DNA of 64,000 bases. It comes from Polaromonas sp. (lineage in GTDB: Bacteria; Pseudomonadota; Gammaproteobacteria; Burkholderiales; Burkholderiaceae_C). Position numbers and translations under genes: made by a program. Shown in pieces: positions 1-8,413 of this stretch (position 1 is its first letter; each line of letters opens with the position of its first letter). The stretch lies in NCBI RefSeq assembly GCF_029945925.1, contig NZ_JAQSDN010000044.1:124001-188000 (forward strand), written 5' to 3'. The notes beneath the pieces are model-generated. The model saw only the letters and a list, made by a program, of their open reading frames with translations, made no database searches and was not told where the DNA came from.

Positions 1-324
1 CTGAGGCACTTCGCGACGTACACGTGGGGCGACATCATTGATGCCACGGTTAGGAGGAGACGCATGCACACGACTGGGTCGGCGAAGGCGGTGCGAACCG
101 CCGCCGTCCCTGCGCATGCAGACATTGGAGGACGGGGAATCACGAAGTCGATTCCAGGCTGGCGGCCGGGGGCCCCATGCTTCACCGATGGAACAATTGA
201 TGTGAAGTGTGGGGAAAGCCGCGACAGCTCGGCATGCAGGAAGAACAGTTGCGCAAGCCGTCCCAGGAAGAACATTCAGCTTAGAAAAAACATTCCGGGA
301 CGGCGGCGGTTCGCCCCGGCGTAG
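1..324 (+). CDS. Open frame entering from the left edge, or a small 86-residue protein
   Basis: Frame 1 is open from base 1 to a stop at 322-324, so this may be the C-terminal tail of a protein that starts outside the window. An internal ATG at 64 has a very strong ribosome binding site (AGGAGGAG, four bases upstream), so an independent 86-residue product (64-324) is equally possible. The tail is basic (arginine and lysine rich) and matches no family I recognise. The next gene to the right suggests a mobilisation or conjugation context. Reality of this frame is uncertain. Confidence 0.3.
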   Translation: MRHFATYTWGDIIDATVRRRRMHTTGSAKAVRTAAVPAHADIGGRGITKSIPGWRPGAPCFTDGTIDVKCGESRDSSACRKNSCASRPRKNIQLRKNIPGRRRFAPA

Positions 325-376
325 CCGGCCGGTAGTACAGCGGCATTGATGAACGTCGTGTCGAATACGTGACTGA

Positions 377-396
377 CACCCGCACCCCTGCGGGTG
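377..396. other. Perfect stem-loop in the first intergenic stretch
   Basis: Arms CACCCGCA and TGCGGGTG are perfect 8-bp complements around a CCCC loop. No T run follows, so it is not a standard intrinsic terminator. It may be an RNA structure or processing site in the leader of the following gene. The rest of 325-531 shows no gene I can support. Confidence 0.35.
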
Positions 397-531
397 AGGC
401 GCACAGAGGGGGGAGAACAGTTGCCCCCTGCCCTCTGAGCGCCGTGCAGGCAACCCTTGTTGATGCCAGCGGTGGCCTAGCAGGAACGTGGTGTGCTGGC
501 TTTTGGCATTGGGTGGCGCCGTTATTAGGCG

Positions 532-1872
532 ATGGCTACACGTGGTCAACACGCTGATTCTGACGAGCTCAATTCGTCAGAGTCAGCGACTTTGAAAACA
601 GCCACCACGGAGCCTGCGAACATGAAAATGCATACGAGAGAACCAAATGCCCTGCCACTGGATACACCCAAGGTTCACCAGGAGGCACCTGACGCAGTCG
701 TTGGGTGTGCGCATGCGAATGCCACTGAGGAAGGGATTGAAGTCCACTCAGACCATGGCCACGATGTCACTGCGCCTCAGAAAACCAGTTCTTTGAGTTC
801 CAATGGTGAGGGAAACCCGGCACCTCGCACGCCATCGCGCGGCCTAGCAGCCGATATTTCGACGACGCAATTGAAGCAGCGAATCTGGCTTCGCGCACTA
901 CTGACAGCCAATCGCTTCAGGGTAATACGGACGATTGACATCGCAGTGTGCTGCAATGCAGAACGCCCTTACAAGGCAGCGTTAACGGCCGCGCAAAGGG
1001 CAATGCGAGGCATGGTGAAGGCAGAGCTCCTTCGTCGATATCGCACCGACCGGTTTCAAACTGTCTATGGCATAACTCAAAAAGGGGTCAATTGGCTGGA
1101 TGAGGCTGGCCACGATGCATCGTCATCTGTCCGCCGAGTAAGCGACATGACCAATCCGGAGCACCGTCTTTGGGCACAATTTTGGGTTCTGGCCTGTGAG
1201 GCGCGGGGACTCAAGGCGATGACCGAACAAGAGCTCCTGCAAGAGCTCAACAAAAACGTTAAGCCTAGCCAACCAGCCATACAGGGCCTGTTGACCGTCA
1301 CAACAACGCGCGGGAAAAGGGCCAGCACTATCCAACTCCGGCCGGATGCTGTTGCACTTGAGCAGGACGGAACAACATGGCTCGAGGTTGACCGCAGCAA
1401 ACGCGGCTCTGACCGGGAAGCGTCTTTGGCAGCACTTGGAAGTTCAGTGGGACGCGTACTGAAAGACGGCAACACACTGCGTCGGGTGCTCGTGTTTTGC
1501 AAGACCGAACGTATCCGCAAAAGAGCCATTGCAGTACTTGAGGGTTTGGCACAAGCCAACAACGCCGAGGTGTTAATCGCCAGTCGACGTCACTTCCGGG
1601 AAGTCGAGCCTGGAACATATGCCGTGTGGTCAGCGCTCGAATCGAAGCTTTGCGACGGCCGCACCGAGCTCGTGGACACACTACTGGGTCACGTCATCGT
1701 CCAGTTGCTGCCAATCTGGCTGCCAAGAGTCCGCATTGACTCAAAAAACATGTTTTCCATGGCCGGATGGTTCGACGAAAACTACTTGCCGTATCGGAGG
1801 CCAGCGTCGATGCCGGCATGGACAGTCAGTAAGTCTCCACTGCTTGAGCCGCCTAAAGCACCGCAAATATAA
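532..1872 (+). CDS. Replication-relaxation-like protein (winged helix plus nuclease-like domain)
   Basis: A 446-residue protein. Residues 1-115 are low complexity. Residues ~115-195 look like a winged-helix domain (tandem helices followed by a YGITQKGVNWL wing), followed after NPEHRLWAQFWVL by a predicted alpha/beta domain with RPDAVAL and WLEVDRS segments, as in nuclease-like replication-relaxation proteins of mobile elements. That family is usually linked to plasmid or ICE mobilisation. The start is uncertain: ATG 532 has no clear ribosome binding site, while ATG 622 (residue 31) sits behind GGAG. The C-terminal stretch AGWFDENYLPYRRP recurs in a broken copy at about 3408-3601. The family assignment is inference from overall pattern, not a search. 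Confidence 0.55.
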   Translation: MATRGQHADSDELNSSESATLKTATTEPANMKMHTREPNALPLDTPKVHQEAPDAVVGCAHANATEEGIEVHSDHGHDVTAPQKTSSLSSNGEGNPAPRTPSRGLAADISTTQLKQRIWLRALLTANRFRVIRTIDIAVCCNAERPYKAALTAAQRAMRGMVKAELLRRYRTDRFQTVYGITQKGVNWLDEAGHDASSSVRRVSDMTNPEHRLWAQFWVLACEARGLKAMTEQELLQELNKNVKPSQPAIQGLLTVTTTRGKRASTIQLRPDAVALEQDGTTWLEVDRSKRGSDREASLAALGSSVGRVLKDGNTLRRVLVFCKTERIRKRAIAVLEGLAQANNAEVLIASRRHFREVEPGTYAVWSALESKLCDGRTELVDTLLGHVIVQLLPIWLPRVRIDSKNMFSMAGWFDENYLPYRRPASMPAWTVSKSPLLEPPKAPQI

Positions 1873-1919
1873 ATCCGAAGTGCTTAACGAAGGACCATCC
1901 ACTCTGAGTCTGGTTCCTC

Positions 1920-2426
1920 ATGTCCACCGAAGCTTCCGACCGTCCGCATGTCAAGTCCCCCTCACACAAAGCCGGCAGGTCAGTTTTGAGTATCTGCATC
2001 CCATTTTCACAGAGTGACCAGCTGATATTGATTCGCGGATTGCCGGGCAGCGGCAAGAGCACTAGGGCCAAAGGGCTGGCGATGGTTGGTTTCGAGCACT
2101 TTGAAGCCGACATGTTTTTCGAGCGCGATGGCGTCTATGAATACGACTCCTCTCGAATCAGAGACGCCCACGCATGGTGTCAAAAAATGGCCCGGCAGGC
2201 ATTGGCGTGCGGAAAGCGAGTAGTGGTGAGCAATACCTTCACGCGGCTGCAGGAGATGGAGCCCTACCGGACCATGGCGGAACGGGTGCGTGTGGTTGAG
2301 GTGAGGGGCAATTGGGGAAACCTACACGGAGTCCCGGCGGCTGCCGTTCAACGAATGGCTGAGCGATGGGAAGCCCCGCTCGACGAAGCCAGCGCCACGC
2401 ATGTCAGCGGGCACGCACAGACTTGA
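1920..2426 (+). CDS. P-loop kinase-like AAA protein
   Basis: A 168-residue protein with a clear Walker A motif GLPGSGKST at residues ~40-48, followed by FEADMFF, which resembles the aspartate-containing segment of polynucleotide kinase-like and zeta-toxin-like P-loop kinases. A later SNTFTRLQEMEPY segment fits the same fold (the NEDD4-binding-protein-2/T4 Pnk-like group). The first ~30 residues are probably not part of the domain, so the true start may be internal. Likely cytoplasmic. It lies 47 bp downstream of the relaxation-like gene and could share its transcript. Substrate unknown; a tRNA- or nucleotide-directed function is only a possibility. Confidence 0.6.
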   Translation: MSTEASDRPHVKSPSHKAGRSVLSICIPFSQSDQLILIRGLPGSGKSTRAKGLAMVGFEHFEADMFFERDGVYEYDSSRIRDAHAWCQKMARQALACGKRVVVSNTFTRLQEMEPYRTMAERVRVVEVRGNWGNLHGVPAAAVQRMAERWEAPLDEASATHVSGHAQT

Positions 2427-2458
2427 AACGTCCATCGTAAACCAACATCCTGACAAAA

Positions 2459-2935
2459 ATGCTTAGAAACACCAGGTTCACAATTGACGAAACCTCGGAT
2501 ATTCGTGACTCGCTTCCCTTCCTTACAGGAGAATGCAATGAAACATCACTTTTTGTGCTCTACGGGGTTCTCAGGACTTCATCACCCTTACCGGAGGGAG
2601 TAGAACCAGGCCAGCGCGGACAATGTTACTCATCCGCTGGAAATTTGGTTCTCACACGCCCGGAGGAGTTTGTCTATTGTGAGGGTTGGGCGACGAGCTC
2701 AATGGGATTACCCTTGCAGCATGCATGGTGCCTTGACCAACGTGGCAATGTGGTCGACCCGACCTGGCCACATCGCGAAAATGCCCAATATCTCGGCATC
2801 CCGATTAAGACAACTGCGTTGCTAGAACACGTCTCAAACACGCTACATTGGGGCATATTTACAAGAGGCATTCCAGATGCATTCGCTGCCTCTCCAGAGA
2901 GCTTCATCGAGCCCAATGTACCGAACGCTCCCTAA
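2459..2935 (+). CDS. Hypothetical protein with a papain-like C...HAW...DPTW pattern
   Basis: A 158-residue protein. It has CYSSAGNL at residues ~60-67, EGWA, then QHAWCLDQRGNVVDPTW. The order cysteine, histidine (HAW), aspartate (DPTW) is what one sees in small transglutaminase/papain-fold proteins common in phages and mobile elements. No signal peptide. It follows the P-loop gene by 32 bp on the same strand and may be co-transcribed. A peptidase or amidase activity would be inference from three residues only; I do not recognise a named family. Confidence 0.5.
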   Translation: MLRNTRFTIDETSDIRDSLPFLTGECNETSLFVLYGVLRTSSPLPEGVEPGQRGQCYSSAGNLVLTRPEEFVYCEGWATSSMGLPLQHAWCLDQRGNVVDPTWPHRENAQYLGIPIKTTALLEHVSNTLHWGIFTRGIPDAFAASPESFIEPNVPNAP

Positions 2936-2952
2936 TCAGGGGAACAAAATCG

Positions 2953-3402
2953 CTAAGTCGAGTGTGGATTTATGTTCGACTCCAACTCAAGGGTTAGGTC
3001 AATATGGGCTGCATCGGCGGCAACCTCGCCGCGTGCACGGCTGATACCGTTGGTAGGGAACATGCTTTTCAACTGCCCCGGCACCGAATTCAGGTCTCTT
3101 AAGTCAATCGTCGAAACACAGACTCGCTGGTTCAGGCTAAGCTCACAATCTACACCATCTACACCATCTACACCATTGACCCAATACTCAGCTCGCCTCG
3201 GCCTCCATTCCCCGAGTTCACTGTGATGCGGATACAGGAGCAAGACCTCTGGGGAGGCGTATTGGGTCGAATAGGCGTACATCTGATATACGTCTGTTGA
3301 GGTCACTCCCTCCCGGTATCCCTGCTCTTTGAGGCGCTTCCACTTAGTGTCGACGATGAAAGCAATCTGACCCGCCTTGCTTGCCAAGATATCTGGTTTC
3401 AC
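2953..3402 (-). pseudogene. mcrC: Truncated McrC (C-terminal nuclease part of the McrBC restriction system)
   Basis: The 149-residue frame begins abruptly with KPDILA and continues with FIVDTKWKRL and STDVYQMYAYS, which is the PD-(D/E)xK nuclease core and following helix of McrC, the cleavage subunit of the methylcytosine-dependent McrBC system. The N-terminal ~200 residues expected for McrC are absent: on this strand a stop codon lies two codons upstream of the first retained residue, and no mcrB is nearby. The stretch GVDGVDGVD comes from a 9-bp tandem repeat. This is a remnant, almost certainly not functional as a restriction enzyme. Confidence 0.75.
3149..3175. repeat. Three tandem 9-bp units (TCTACACCA) inside the mcrC remnant
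   Basis: Three exact head-to-tail copies of TCTACACCA, read on the minus strand as the tripeptide G-V-D repeated. Such in-frame short repeats arise by slippage. They fall in a linker between the nuclease core and the C-terminal tail. Confidence 0.85.
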
Positions 3403-3407
3403 CGTTC

Positions 3408-3601
3408 AGGAAAGCCTTCCAAAATGGTGTTTGGTACGCATTGATGCCAGCAACACGCATTCTCTGGCCGGGTGGTTTGGGGAGAACTATTTGCCTTACA
3501 GGCGACCAGAATCGCTTGGGCCATGGAGGGTGCCAGTTTCGCCACTTGCTGCACCTCAAGAGATAACAGAGTGGGACGTGGACCATTCGGCGGGAGCATG
3601 A
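3408..3601 (+). pseudogene. C-terminal fragment of a second replication-relaxation-like gene
   Basis: The plus-strand frame carries VRID.SN, then LAGWFGENYLPYRRPES, which lines up with the C-terminus of the protein at 532-1872 (VRIDSKN, MAGWFDENYLPYRRPAS) over about 55 residues at clearly diverged sequence. Nothing upstream of ~3408 in this frame resembles the rest of the family, and the point where similarity starts coincides with the broken end of the mcrC remnant. It is therefore a truncated paralogue left at a recombination junction rather than a recent duplication. Confidence 0.7.
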
Positions 3602-3791
3602 TTGTCACCTCTACAGCGGAAGATGACAATAGGCCAGGCCGCACGACTGACTAGAATCGGCCAGGACCGGACGCTCACTCAATGCTGCCGAGCGACCGCT
3701 CAAGCTGATGGCTGTCCGCATCGAAAGACTCCCCGCTTATAGTGAACCAGCCTCGGCTCAACTACATTGCGCACAAAAATAAGGCAACGGG

Positions 3792-5225
3792 ATGTACCTC
3801 GAAAATTCGTCTTTTGATGCTGTCATAACGGACAAGAACGGTTTGACTATAGAAGTCGACTGCCGGGTGACGGAGCCGGCTGCCAGTGGCCTCCCCGCGG
3901 AAATCTCAATCGAAATACCGCTGAGCAACGAAAAAAAGGAGGTTCTGGAGAATCCCTGCTCGCTCCGTGGCTCCGATGGGGGCTTGGAAATCGAAATCAA
4001 GGAGCTTTGGTATCGCTCAATTCCTGCCGGTATCACGCGGAGGAAGCATGCAAGGGGTACGTTCAACATTAACTATGCAGGACAGCTTTGGATAAGACGG
4101 ACCCATTGGAGGAGCGAGCGGGGGATTCTTAGATTCCTCCTATCGCCCGTGCGCTTCTTCAAGGAGCACAGCAAAGCCGAGATGGTCGATTACTCGTCGA
4201 CGCCAGACATGATGGTGGAACTGTTCACGCTGCAAACTTCAGAGCTTGGCGAAATTCGGTTTATCAAATTCTGGTCGGTCCATCGGGTTGATACCAAAGG
4301 GGTTGCAGCAGAGATTCGTGCCAGCTTTGCTGCAGAAATCCGGTATGACGAGGCATCCCCAATCGAGCAGTTGGCTAGCAAGATGAGGGAGGTCTTGACA
4401 CCCTTGTCGATACTTACGAGACAGGCCATCACGCTTCACGGCTGGATTTGGGAGAAGAGAGACGGTATTCAGACGATGTGGTTCGACCCGCTTGACCCAA
4501 ACCTCGCACCAGACATGGCGGAGCAGCCGGTGATGGAAGTGTGCTTCCCCCAGGAGTTTGGAGCACACGCACAAGCTGTCGTCGAGAAATACCTTCAAGC
4601 ATCGCCCAACATAAAAGAGACCATCACCCTGCTGGCGGTCGCTTTGGCGCCGCACGTCAAACGGTCGGTGGCTGGAAACTTCTCAGCGCTGTTCGGAGTC
4701 ATGGAAGAGGTCGTTGCCTTGGAAAAATTGACGCAAGAGGAAAAAGCAAAGCTTCGTGAAACCGACGACCACTTGATTGAAGCCTTGTTGGAGAAGAAGT
4801 ACCAAATAGAGGCAACCGAACATCCCAGTGCCAGCGTGGTAGCAGCGCGCCTTGAGGGATATGCCAAGTCTGTGAAAAACAGTGGGCCGAGTTTCAATGT
4901 CCAATTCGACAAGTTCAAGGTAGCGTACCCAAGCCTTACTGTCTATATGTCTGACCTCTGGCCACTGCAGGGCTCGGACAAACGGCCTGGGCTGAAGCAA
5001 ATTCGGGACTCGCTTGCCCATGGGATGAGGCATAAATACAGTAATCAAGCGATTGCCGTGGCGTACTGGCATTTTGCACGCCTCGCAGAACGTCTCGTTT
5101 TTCTAGTGCTCGGCACCGACGTGCCTCGTGGCATTCATCCCAACTCGTCCTTGTTGCGCCGCGAGCCGTGGTATGAGCGCGCGGAGTGGCAGGCAGTGCA
5201 GTCCTCCGCCAAGCGTTCGAATTAA
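3792..5225 (+). CDS. Large HEPN-type protein, candidate defence RNase
   Basis: A 477-residue cytoplasmic protein without membrane segments. The N-terminal ~220 residues are predicted beta-rich; the C-terminal third is helical and contains QIRDSLAHG, an R-x4-H motif (R405, H410) placed on a helix near the C-terminus exactly as in HEPN domains. An N-terminal beta domain followed by a C-terminal HEPN resembles the general plan of ApeA-like and related abortive-infection proteins. Many HEPN proteins cleave RNA. It stands alone, with no obvious antitoxin partner, between restriction-system debris and CBASS. Family and role are inference; the R-x4-H motif is what the sequence shows. Confidence 0.55.
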   Translation: MYLENSSFDAVITDKNGLTIEVDCRVTEPAASGLPAEISIEIPLSNEKKEVLENPCSLRGSDGGLEIEIKELWYRSIPAGITRRKHARGTFNINYAGQLWIRRTHWRSERGILRFLLSPVRFFKEHSKAEMVDYSSTPDMMVELFTLQTSELGEIRFIKFWSVHRVDTKGVAAEIRASFAAEIRYDEASPIEQLASKMREVLTPLSILTRQAITLHGWIWEKRDGIQTMWFDPLDPNLAPDMAEQPVMEVCFPQEFGAHAQAVVEKYLQASPNIKETITLLAVALAPHVKRSVAGNFSALFGVMEEVVALEKLTQEEKAKLRETDDHLIEALLEKKYQIEATEHPSASVVAARLEGYAKSVKNSGPSFNVQFDKFKVAYPSLTVYMSDLWPLQGSDKRPGLKQIRDSLAHGMRHKYSNQAIAVAYWHFARLAERLVFLVLGTDVPRGIHPNSSLLRREPWYERAEWQAVQSSAKRSN

Positions 5226-5566
5226 AAGACTGCAGCACGGCAAAGCGGCCTTTCAAAGAGCTCACGCCCACGTCTGCTTTGGGCCCAAAGCGGCCTCCTG
5301 GTCCACGTTCACTAATTACCGATATGCAGCGGTTGCAGTCAGCGATGGCCGCCAAGTCAACTCACGGTCCCGGCTAGCTAGGTGTCAACGCGGTGCCACC
5401 GGCGTATCTGTTCCAATAGCTGCTATCGAAGGCGCTGACGACACTGCCAGTACCTAACGCGGGTGGCCGAATTGGTCAAATGCAGATTGTCCTAATGAGA
5501 GAACGCATCCGGTTTCAGCGATTGAGGAAGTACTCCGCTTACCGGATAACGCGTTCCCAGACCCAA
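5226..5566. other. Gene-free stretch with a 16-bp perfect palindrome
   Basis: No credible gene. A perfect palindrome GCTTTGGGCCCAAAGC lies at 5276-5291, preceded by CGTCT and followed by GGCC. This resembles degenerate members of the intergenic repeat family with a CTGCTTT..AAAGC core found in many beta- and gammaproteobacteria (inference from memory). The plus-strand gene at 3792-5225 and the minus-strand gene at 5567-6760 converge on this stretch, so it may also serve as a bidirectional transcription end. Confidence 0.4.
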
Positions 5567-6760
5567 TCAATGGTCGCGAAGAAGAGAGGCTGTTTCAACG
5601 GCCTGCTGGGCGACTTGCTCCGCAGAAGATAGCAGTTTTCCCAAAGAATAAGTGCCCACTAATAGGCCGGCATAACTCACCTCAACCCCTCTGATATCGC
5701 CCTCAATTTCTGCGGCGGACTCAATAGCCTCACGTATCGATGAGAAACCAGCGTCAGAATCCATTTCGTTGCCACGGTATGACATCACATATTCATAGAG
5801 GCCCGATTTAATCTTCGAGATGTCTAGCCGAGGAATAATGCCGTCTTGCCGCCGGGCAGATGTCACGGGCTGCGGTGCGAGCAATCTCGGATTCTCTCCT
5901 TGTTGAGTAGATGAACTAGACCGAAAGTCTTCGCCGGAAATACTGGCATATACGACCCGACCATCCACACGGACTTCAGGGACATCCCCCATATCGATAA
6001 ACGTTCCGCTAAGCCACACGTACATCGGAGGAAAAAAGCTGCGCCCAAACACCTTGGCAAAGGCATCGTCAAGGGACGCAGGAACATGCGCACCGGTGTA
6101 TCGAAAAAACCTGTAATTCATCAAGTCTTCGCGCGCAACCTCGAGCAAGGCTTCATCATCAAGGTGTTGCAGCAGCGGCGCCCCAGTCTCGTCGTCCTTG
6201 GAATTGACGAGCACTGTCCACACATCTCCCGCCGCAATAGATGCGCCGTCATCACAAGCGACCACATCATCCCCAAGGGCCACGTCGTCGGCATTCTTTA
6301 CATCCACAGCAAAGACCAACCCGCTCTGGAAAGCACGCTTAGTCTCGTACGCTGGCGGTTCATACCCAATGACCTCGTTCAGGAACTGCGCCAATAGCCC
6401 CGGCAATGGCCTAATAGACAACACAGCGGCACCAGCTGGCTTGCCCTGCTCTGCGCACCATGTAACGTGTTTCCAATTGGTGTAACCGTGCTCAATAGCA
6501 ACAGCGTCAAGCGCTGCGGCCAGTGACGAACCAGTGCCTTTGCGCTGTGTTTTAGCGAGGCGTTTCAGCTTTTCGGCAGCTGTTGCCGTAGTTGGGATGA
6601 GTTGCAAGATGCGCTCCAATCGTTGAAGCGGAATAGCCCGGTGCCCACTGCCGAGTTCCGCTAACGTTGGTAGGTCAAGCGAAAACTGAAAATTGTCGTC
6701 CCGGCGAACCAGGTGGGCCAAAGTGGGCAGCAGGCGCAGACAAGCGCACTGCTGAATCAT
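5567..6760 (-). CDS. Hypothetical protein, 397 residues
   Basis: Residues ~60-100 contain a KLKRLAKTQRK segment and a SLAAALDAVAIEHGYTNWKH segment; this helical pair (short basic helix, then an 'A.E.GY.NW' helix) is seen at the N-terminus of several plasmid and island proteins of unknown function (DUF5623-like or glyoxalase-associated N-domains). The rest of the protein is acidic with no motif I recognise. It starts 36 bp downstream of the gene at 6797-7453 on the same strand, so the two probably form an operon. Function unknown; toxin-antitoxin or defence roles would be guesses from location only. Confidence 0.5.
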   Translation of the reverse strand: MIQQCACLRLLPTLAHLVRRDDNFQFSLDLPTLAELGSGHRAIPLQRLERILQLIPTTATAAEKLKRLAKTQRKGTGSSLAAALDAVAIEHGYTNWKHVTWCAEQGKPAGAAVLSIRPLPGLLAQFLNEVIGYEPPAYETKRAFQSGLVFAVDVKNADDVALGDDVVACDDGASIAAGDVWTVLVNSKDDETGAPLLQHLDDEALLEVAREDLMNYRFFRYTGAHVPASLDDAFAKVFGRSFFPPMYVWLSGTFIDMGDVPEVRVDGRVVYASISGEDFRSSSSTQQGENPRLLAPQPVTSARRQDGIIPRLDISKIKSGLYEYVMSYRGNEMDSDAGFSSIREAIESAAEIEGDIRGVEVSYAGLLVGTYSLGKLLSSAEQVAQQAVETASLLRDH

Positions 6761-6796
6761 ATGCGATTCGCCAGCTATGCGCCAGAGACCACCTCC

Positions 6797-7453
6797 TCAA
6801 CGAAGAATCGGAAGGCAGTCTGAATACTCAACATGAAATCGTCGAACCGGCTCCATATTGCGGGGGTCTCCCGAAAGGATGGAGACCAACTGCGTAGCCA
6901 GAGCAACGACCGCGTTCGAGTTACGCACCACGTCGTAGGTCAATTGCGCTGGATAACCCGCAAGCGTCCTCGACAGTGGATGAAGTCCGCCATGGGCGTA
7001 GCTGTTCAGGGCTTTCCAAGTCACATCTCGGTACTCTTTGAGTTGCTCGACAATAGGCCCGGGCGCAGTACTGCTTTTCTCGAGCTCTTTCAGCATCTCT
7101 GCCAGCATGAGGCCCTCATTCGCACGCTTGGCATTTTCTAAGGTCAGCGGCTCGCCGAGCTTTTCGACCCAAGAATCGCTGGCGGCATGCAAGAGCCAAA
7201 TCCCACGAACCAAGCTTTCATACTGCGGCCGCATCAGTGAATAGGCCGGGGGGAACAAGCCCTGCCCGATGAGCACAAGCGCTCCGGTGGCATGCTCCAA
7301 GGACAAGAGGCCTGCTTGGAACGCAACCAAGTAACGTCGCTCCTCTACTGGAATCAAGTTATTGACATGGGCATGCACTGCTTCTTGGAACGCTCCCGTT
7401 CTTTCGAGCAATGCATTCAGTTCTTCGTCGTTGATTGGCGGTCTTGTTGTCAC
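6797..7453 (-). CDS. Hypothetical helical protein, 218 residues
   Basis: An almost entirely helical protein. Features seen: LEHATGALVLIGQGLFPPAYSLMRPQYESLVRGIWLL, a hydrophobic helical core, and NSYAHGGLHPLSR, which places a histidine after a conserved-looking SYAHGG turn. The pattern (helical bundle, R..YE..VRG, then S.AHGG) is that of a small family of uncharacterised cytoplasmic proteins in accessory regions; a distant HEPN-like relation is possible because of the R-rich and AHG segments but is unproven. Upstream partner of the gene at 5567-6760. Confidence 0.5.
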   Translation of the reverse strand: MTTRPPINDEELNALLERTGAFQEAVHAHVNNLIPVEERRYLVAFQAGLLSLEHATGALVLIGQGLFPPAYSLMRPQYESLVRGIWLLHAASDSWVEKLGEPLTLENAKRANEGLMLAEMLKELEKSSTAPGPIVEQLKEYRDVTWKALNSYAHGGLHPLSRTLAGYPAQLTYDVVRNSNAVVALATQLVSILSGDPRNMEPVRRFHVEYSDCLPILR

Positions 7454-7489
7454 GGCACTCTCCCCGTCATTGCGAAATTTTGAAACATT

Positions 7490-7518
7490 TTGACACTTGT
7501 TTATCCCGCCGGTAAGCT
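7490..7518 (+). promoter_or_regulatory. Candidate sigma-70 promoter for the gene at 7609
   Basis: TTGACA at 7490-7495 and TAAGCT at 7513-7518 are separated by 17 bases. The -35 is a perfect consensus, the -10 is weak. It points at the plus-strand gene starting at 7609. The region also has to hold the divergent promoter of the gene ending at 6797. Confidence 0.4.
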
Positions 7519-7608
7519 AGCTCGGCATGGCGAGGGAGGGCTAGGTCAGCCCGCCACACAACGTAGAACCTTAAAAATGAGAAAAAGAATAAAAGCACAG
7601 GAGAACTG

Positions 7609-8340
7609 ATGGACCGGGAGTTGCTTCAAGCAGAGTTAAACGATTTCTACACAGCAACATTGCTCGATGCAAAGGCGCTATTCGACGACAATCATCTTCA
7701 AAAGCTTTCGGCGCCGTTGCTGATTTCGATTTCAGATGCCTATTTAAGTGCGCCCATCCGCATCATGTTCGTAGGAAAAGAAACCAACGGATGGTGGGGT
7801 AGCCTTGGAGCATATTACGCAGCTGAAAACGCGCTCTCCTTGGTGTTGAAGCGATATCAACAGCAAATGGGAGAGTCGACCTGGCCAGGCCGCTTCTTTC
7901 CAATGCTGAGTCGCACTGCCCGAGAATTGACCGGGGCGCGAGCAGATGCTGTTGCCTGGACAAACTTGATGAGAACAGATTGGGAGCAAGGCAAGGGCTT
8001 CTCTCGCAACTCAAAGAAGTTTTCCGACGAATTGACCTTGATGTCACAAAAGATGCTCCGTTTTGAAGTCAGCCTGCTCGAACCAGATGTGGTTATTTTT
8101 GCATGCGGAGCGAGCTACGACAGCGTTATCAAGGCCACATTTCCACATCGAACGAATAGCGAACCCATCGTGAAGCGCGCATTGTGGAAGTTCAATATCG
8201 GAAAAATTCTGTGCTTTCGCGCCCAGCATCCTCAAGCGATGCGACGGAAGAGTTCGGCACTTAAGCCCGTCGGGGACTATTACGCAGAGATATTCGCTCA
8301 GGTGAAGGCGAACTTCCCTCAGGTTTATCGTAATTTATGA
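7609..8340 (+). CDS. Uracil-DNA-glycosylase-fold-like protein
   Basis: A 243-residue soluble protein. The segments IRIMFVGKETNGWWG, AVAWTNLMRTD, LLEPDVVIFACG and FRAQHPQAMRR occur in the order and spacing typical of the uracil-DNA glycosylase superfamily: an active-site loop after the first strand, a hydrophobic 'NL' strand, a PDVV strand and a final HP(S/Q) loop. The usual catalytic signatures (GQDPYH or GExPG) are not present, so this is at best a divergent member whose activity may have changed. The start ATG has GGAGAA eight bases upstream. It stands alone between divergent and convergent neighbours. The fold call is inference. Confidence 0.5.
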   Translation: MDRELLQAELNDFYTATLLDAKALFDDNHLQKLSAPLLISISDAYLSAPIRIMFVGKETNGWWGSLGAYYAAENALSLVLKRYQQQMGESTWPGRFFPMLSRTARELTGARADAVAWTNLMRTDWEQGKGFSRNSKKFSDELTLMSQKMLRFEVSLLEPDVVIFACGASYDSVIKATFPHRTNSEPIVKRALWKFNIGKILCFRAQHPQAMRRKSSALKPVGDYYAEIFAQVKANFPQVYRNL

Positions 8341-8413
8341 CCACGAACGACACGCGTCGGAGACGTTGATTTCCGTCAGTCGGGTGCACTCTGACTGTTA
8401 TGCGAGGCTTGGC

